A DNA stretch of 6,803 nucleotides, taken from the NCBI GenBank assembly GCA_964428935.1, contig CAYSAG010000286.1:1-6803 (forward strand). The letters run 5' to 3'. A program made the translations under genes and the position numbers. The notes beneath the pieces were generated by a model that was not told the DNA's origin, did no database searches, and was given only the letters and a program-made list of their open reading frames with translations. This stretch comes from JAADHY01 sp964428935 (lineage in GTDB: Bacteria > Planctomycetota > Planctomycetia > Planctomycetales > Planctomycetaceae). Positions 4,394 to 6,803 of this stretch are shown here, piece by piece (the first letter of the stretch is position 1; the number at the start of each line of letters is the position of its first letter).

Positions 4394-6646
4394 CTACTCA
4401 ACCATGAGCAGCGGCAGCACGTCGCCGTCGCAGTCGAACTGGCCGACCACTGTCTCGTAGCGGGTTTGGTGTCCCAGGAAAGCCCGGGCCGAGCCGTCGT
4501 GTTGCAAGCTCCGGTAAACGACTAGTTGGTAGTTGCCCACGCGCAGTCGGAAGGCAGCCGCCGCGTCCGGACTGACCACTTTCCCGTCCTGACTGACCGT
4601 CAGCCCACGCCACTCCACGGGCCCGCTGCGGTGACGCGGCTCCCAGTCCAACACCACCGGCGCGTACAACGCCTGGGCTTCGGTCGTGCGAGTGACCACA
4701 AGCCGCCCGTTCTCCCATTCCCACTTTCCGGCGACGCTTTCGGTCCACACGTCCGGCAACAGGAGCGGAAAGACCCGCGCCACACGGACGCGTCCGCGCA
4801 CCAGCGTCCGCTCGCGCGTTTCGGAAGAGCGAACCACAGACAAGCCCTCGGCCACCGGCAGAGACGAGGCGTACTCCAACCGAGACCGCTGCGGCAGCTT
4901 GACGGAGTCGGCCAGCAGGAGCAGCCCGACCTTCCGAGCCAGCAGCACTTGCCGCTCCAGTGTCAACCCGTCCGCTTCCAGTTGCAGCTCCAGGTAGTCG
5001 GCGTCTTCGTCCGAGTGCCAGCAGACGCAGTCCCACCGGCTCGGAATGCGAACCGGACGACCGTCGACGCGAACCGACAACGTCCAGTCGCCGTGCAGCA
5101 GGGTGCGTCGAGCGGCCCAAACCTGCAAGCGCAGCGTCGGCTGGTCGTAAGCCACAACCACCGTACTCGCCCCGCTGGACCACGCGTCCCGCAGGCACGC
5201 CAGCTTCGCGTCGTCGGACTGCACGCCCGGCCAAGACCGGCGAGTCGTTCTCGCACTGCCCGCCTCGGCGGCCTTGTCCAACCGACCCACGCTCCGACCG
5301 TTTCGCGTCCGGCCGGACTGTGCGGCCGAGCCGTTGGCCAAGCCGGCCACGTAGCGGCGAGCGAGCGAAGCGGGCGGAAGCTGGGCCAGCCGAGCGGCCG
5401 TCTGCAACAGGGACAGCGTCCGGTGAGCCGCTCCGGACGTGAGGGCAATGTGTCCGTCGGGCAAGCACAGCGACGCCGTCACTCGCACAAACCCGCGGAA
5501 CCGGTCCGCCGACTCCGTGTCCCACAGCTCCACCTGGAGCCACTTGGACCACGCGGCCGAGCGGACCAGCGGAGCGGCCCAGCGCGTCAAGGCCGGAAGG
5601 GTGTCGGGCAGGGGAGCACCGTCGCGACTGACCAGCAACGCCAGTCCGCGACGCAGCACTCGGACCGCCCGAAGCTGCGACGCCGGCGGCACCGTCTGGT
5701 CCTCCCACAGAGCCGACGCCAGCAAAGGCAGCTCGCCGCGGGCGACCAGGTCGCTCCAAACAGGCCAGCCGTTGTCACCTTGGTCGCCGTCCGACCCGTG
5801 CCGCAAGGACGCCGTCCGTCTACTCCGTCCAACCGGTTGCCGACCGCCTGCCGGCAGACGCGGCTGAAGCAGCAGCCACTGCAAGAGCACTCGGCCCAAA
5901 CGCCACAGCGTGGGCGACGAGAGCACGTTCACCGCGTCGACGGCCACACTCGCCGCCAACAGCACTTCCAACGGCTCGACGGGGCGCGAAAGCAGCGAGT
6001 CGGCAAACTGCCGGGCCGTTGTTTCCAAACCGCGAAACGGGTGGCTCGGGCGAGCCGACCGGCCCGCGCGAGCGTGAATGGCAGGGCGGGCGTTCGTCCG
6101 TCGAGCTCGACTAGCCACTCGCTGCCACGTCTGCAAGAGCTGCCAGGCGGAGCGGCTCCACTGCGACGGCTGGTCCGCCGACCACAACACGGCCGTCGGC
6201 AGCTCCAGCGCCGGACGCCCCAAACGACGGAGCCGCTGCTTCCACCAGTCGCCACAGCGCAGAGCCAGCTCGCTCTCGTCGCCGTCGCCGCGGCTGACGG
6301 CCCGACGTGCGGCGGAGCCGACGGCCGGAGGCAGACCGGTGCGAGCGGCGGAGCGGCGTCGAACCCACCGAGCCAACAGCTCACGGTCCGTCAAGCGACA
6401 CAGCTCCGTCCAGGACTCGGCGGCTGCTCCGTCGAGGAAACTCACCGGTTCGCGCGAGCAGCCGCCAAATCCGGTCGGCTCGCCGCTGCCGCGTCCGTCG
6501 GGGCCGTTCAAGTTTTCGTCGTCTGGCAACGTTCCGCTCATTCGTGCCAGCCAGCTTTTTTCCTGAAGGTGCGACTTGTTTTCTCGCCTTCTCGCGTCTT
6601 CCCGGCTCGGTTCTTTCCGACGCCGCCGGTTCGACGGCTTGGACAT
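4394..6646 (-). CDS. Large uncharacterised protein, possible heparinase-like beta-sandwich C-terminus
   Basis: I do not recognise this 750-residue protein with certainty. Residues 1-60 are charged and disordered, opening MSKPSNRRRRKEP. Residues about 75-440 are Leu/Trp/Arg-rich and look helical. Residues about 440-475 are a low-complexity linker. Residues about 485-750 look like beta strands, with GDWTLSVRVDGRPV (519-532), SDEDADYLELQLEADGL (545-561), LERQVLLARKVGLLLLADSV (563-582), then YQLVVYRSL (706-714) and FLGHQTRYETVVGQF (723-737). The LERQVLLA...LLLLADSV stretch recalls the C-terminal beta-sandwich of heparinase II/III-type proteins, but I see no catalytic Asn/His/Tyr signature of active lyases. 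By hand count there are about 97 Arg, 12 Lys and 29 Trp. No signal peptide is seen, so it is probably cytosolic. The chosen ATG lies one base after the stop of the upstream membrane-protein gene, implying coupling; an ATG at 6541-6539 (715 residues) is the alternative. The opposite strand also carries a long open frame, but this frame has the protein-like composition. Confidence 0.75.
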   Translation of the reverse strand: MSKPSNRRRRKEPSREDARRRENKSHLQEKSWLARMSGTLPDDENLNGPDGRGSGEPTGFGGCSREPVSFLDGAAAESWTELCRLTDRELLARWVRRRSAARTGLPPAVGSAARRAVSRGDGDESELALRCGDWWKQRLRRLGRPALELPTAVLWSADQPSQWSRSAWQLLQTWQRVASRARRTNARPAIHARAGRSARPSHPFRGLETTARQFADSLLSRPVEPLEVLLAASVAVDAVNVLSSPTLWRLGRVLLQWLLLQPRLPAGGRQPVGRSRRTASLRHGSDGDQGDNGWPVWSDLVARGELPLLASALWEDQTVPPASQLRAVRVLRRGLALLVSRDGAPLPDTLPALTRWAAPLVRSAAWSKWLQVELWDTESADRFRGFVRVTASLCLPDGHIALTSGAAHRTLSLLQTAARLAQLPPASLARRYVAGLANGSAAQSGRTRNGRSVGRLDKAAEAGSARTTRRSWPGVQSDDAKLACLRDAWSSGASTVVVAYDQPTLRLQVWAARRTLLHGDWTLSVRVDGRPVRIPSRWDCVCWHSDEDADYLELQLEADGLTLERQVLLARKVGLLLLADSVKLPQRSRLEYASSLPVAEGLSVVRSSETRERTLVRGRVRVARVFPLLLPDVWTESVAGKWEWENGRLVVTRTTEAQALYAPVVLDWEPRHRSGPVEWRGLTVSQDGKVVSPDAAAAFRLRVGNYQLVVYRSLQHDGSARAFLGHQTRYETVVGQFDCDGDVLPLLMVE

Positions 6647-6647
6647 C

Positions 6648-6803
6648 CTAGCGACCCGACCGGCGAAAGGCCATTTCGGCTGCCAGGCCTGCCGCCACGG
6701 TGACGCCGCTGCCGACAACCGGGTACCAGGTCCAGGCCAGCGAGGTCCCAAACGCGACGGCCGAGACGACCGACAGCCCGACCACCACGCCGCACAGCGC
6801 AGC
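6648..6803 (-). CDS. C-terminal end of a polytopic membrane protein, probable sodium/solute symporter
   Basis: Only the last 51 codons and a TAG stop are present; the gene enters from the right edge. The fragment has a hydrophobic segment LCGVVVGLSVVSAVAFG (residues 3-19 of the fragment), a short Trp/Tyr turn SLAWTWYP (21-28), a second hydrophobic segment VVGSGVTVAAGLAAEM (29-44) and a basic tail FRRSGR (46-51). This is two membrane helices with a cytoplasmic end by the positive-inside rule. The helix-WxWYP-VVGS-helix pattern resembles the last helices of sodium/solute symporters (SSS family), but so short a piece cannot prove it. Its stop is separated by a single base from the start of the large unknown gene, so the two are likely co-transcribed. 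Confidence 0.6.
   Translation of the reverse strand, partial: AALCGVVVGLSVVSAVAFGTSLAWTWYPVVGSGVTVAAGLAAEMAFRRSGR

Noticed and set aside
4398..5759. A 453-codon alternative minus-strand frame inside the large unknown gene
   Set aside because: It is Gly/Arg/Ala-rich low complexity in a shifted frame and lacks motifs. I saw no sign that it continues the main frame by frameshift, since the main frame reads through sensibly to its own stop.
4526..6703. A 725-codon open frame on the plus strand opposite the large unknown gene
   Set aside because: Its product is dominated by Arg, Gln, Pro and Ser without hydrophobic cores or motifs, as expected for the shadow of a GC-rich gene. The minus-strand frame gives ordered beta-strand patterns and abuts an upstream gene.
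1..6803. tRNA genes, CRISPR arrays, insertion sequences, toxin-antitoxin or defence systems
   Set aside because: No cloverleaf-like TTCGANNC arm in context, no regularly spaced repeats of CRISPR length, no transposase or terminal repeats, and no small gene pair could be seen by reading both strands.

Overview
The window looks like ordinary chromosomal DNA from a GC-rich bacterium, most likely a planctomycete. The reasons are as follows. The mqnD-type protein reads GHSPDPDDAFMF near its N-terminus, the form I associate with planctomycete futalosine-pathway enzymes. Clear Shine-Dalgarno sequences are missing before most starts. The large unknown protein has an extreme Arg-over-Lys bias. The phylum call is inference from recalled family features, not from a search.

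Layout, left to right. (1) At the left edge on the minus strand is the first 211 codons of a short-chain dehydrogenase/reductase resembling SDR-type D-mannonate oxidoreductase (UxuB/YjmF-like). (2) A 292-bp gap follows, with several inverted repeats, one of them a terminator-like hairpin with a T tract on the minus strand. (3) Next, on the minus strand, is a complete gene for MqnD, the 1,4-dihydroxy-6-naphthoate synthase of the futalosine route to menaquinone. (4) A 523-bp divergent intergenic region follows. It has no convincing gene, but near its ABC-F side it holds a compact cluster: an imperfect 21-bp tandem repeat, two perfect palindromes and a weak sigma70-like promoter. (5) On the plus strand is a complete ABC-F ATPase of 635 residues, with two ABC domains and a basic/coiled-coil C-terminal extension. 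It acts on ribosomes rather than in transport. (6) A 194-bp convergent gap carries an imperfect 17-bp direct repeat. (7) On the minus strand is a large unrecognised protein of about 750 residues, with a C-terminal half that looks like a beta-sandwich. (8) At the right edge, also on the minus strand, are the last 51 codons of a polytopic membrane protein, probably a sodium/solute symporter. Its stop is one base from the start codon of the large unknown gene.

The genes do not form one obvious pathway. The supported functional pairing is the right-edge membrane protein with the large unknown protein, which are probably one operon. MqnD and the SDR lie in the same direction but are separated by a likely terminator. 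I found no RNA gene, CRISPR array, insertion sequence or phage gene, and no convincing new defence or mobile system. The points most worth a second look are the unknown protein and the regulatory-looking cluster ahead of the ABC-F gene.
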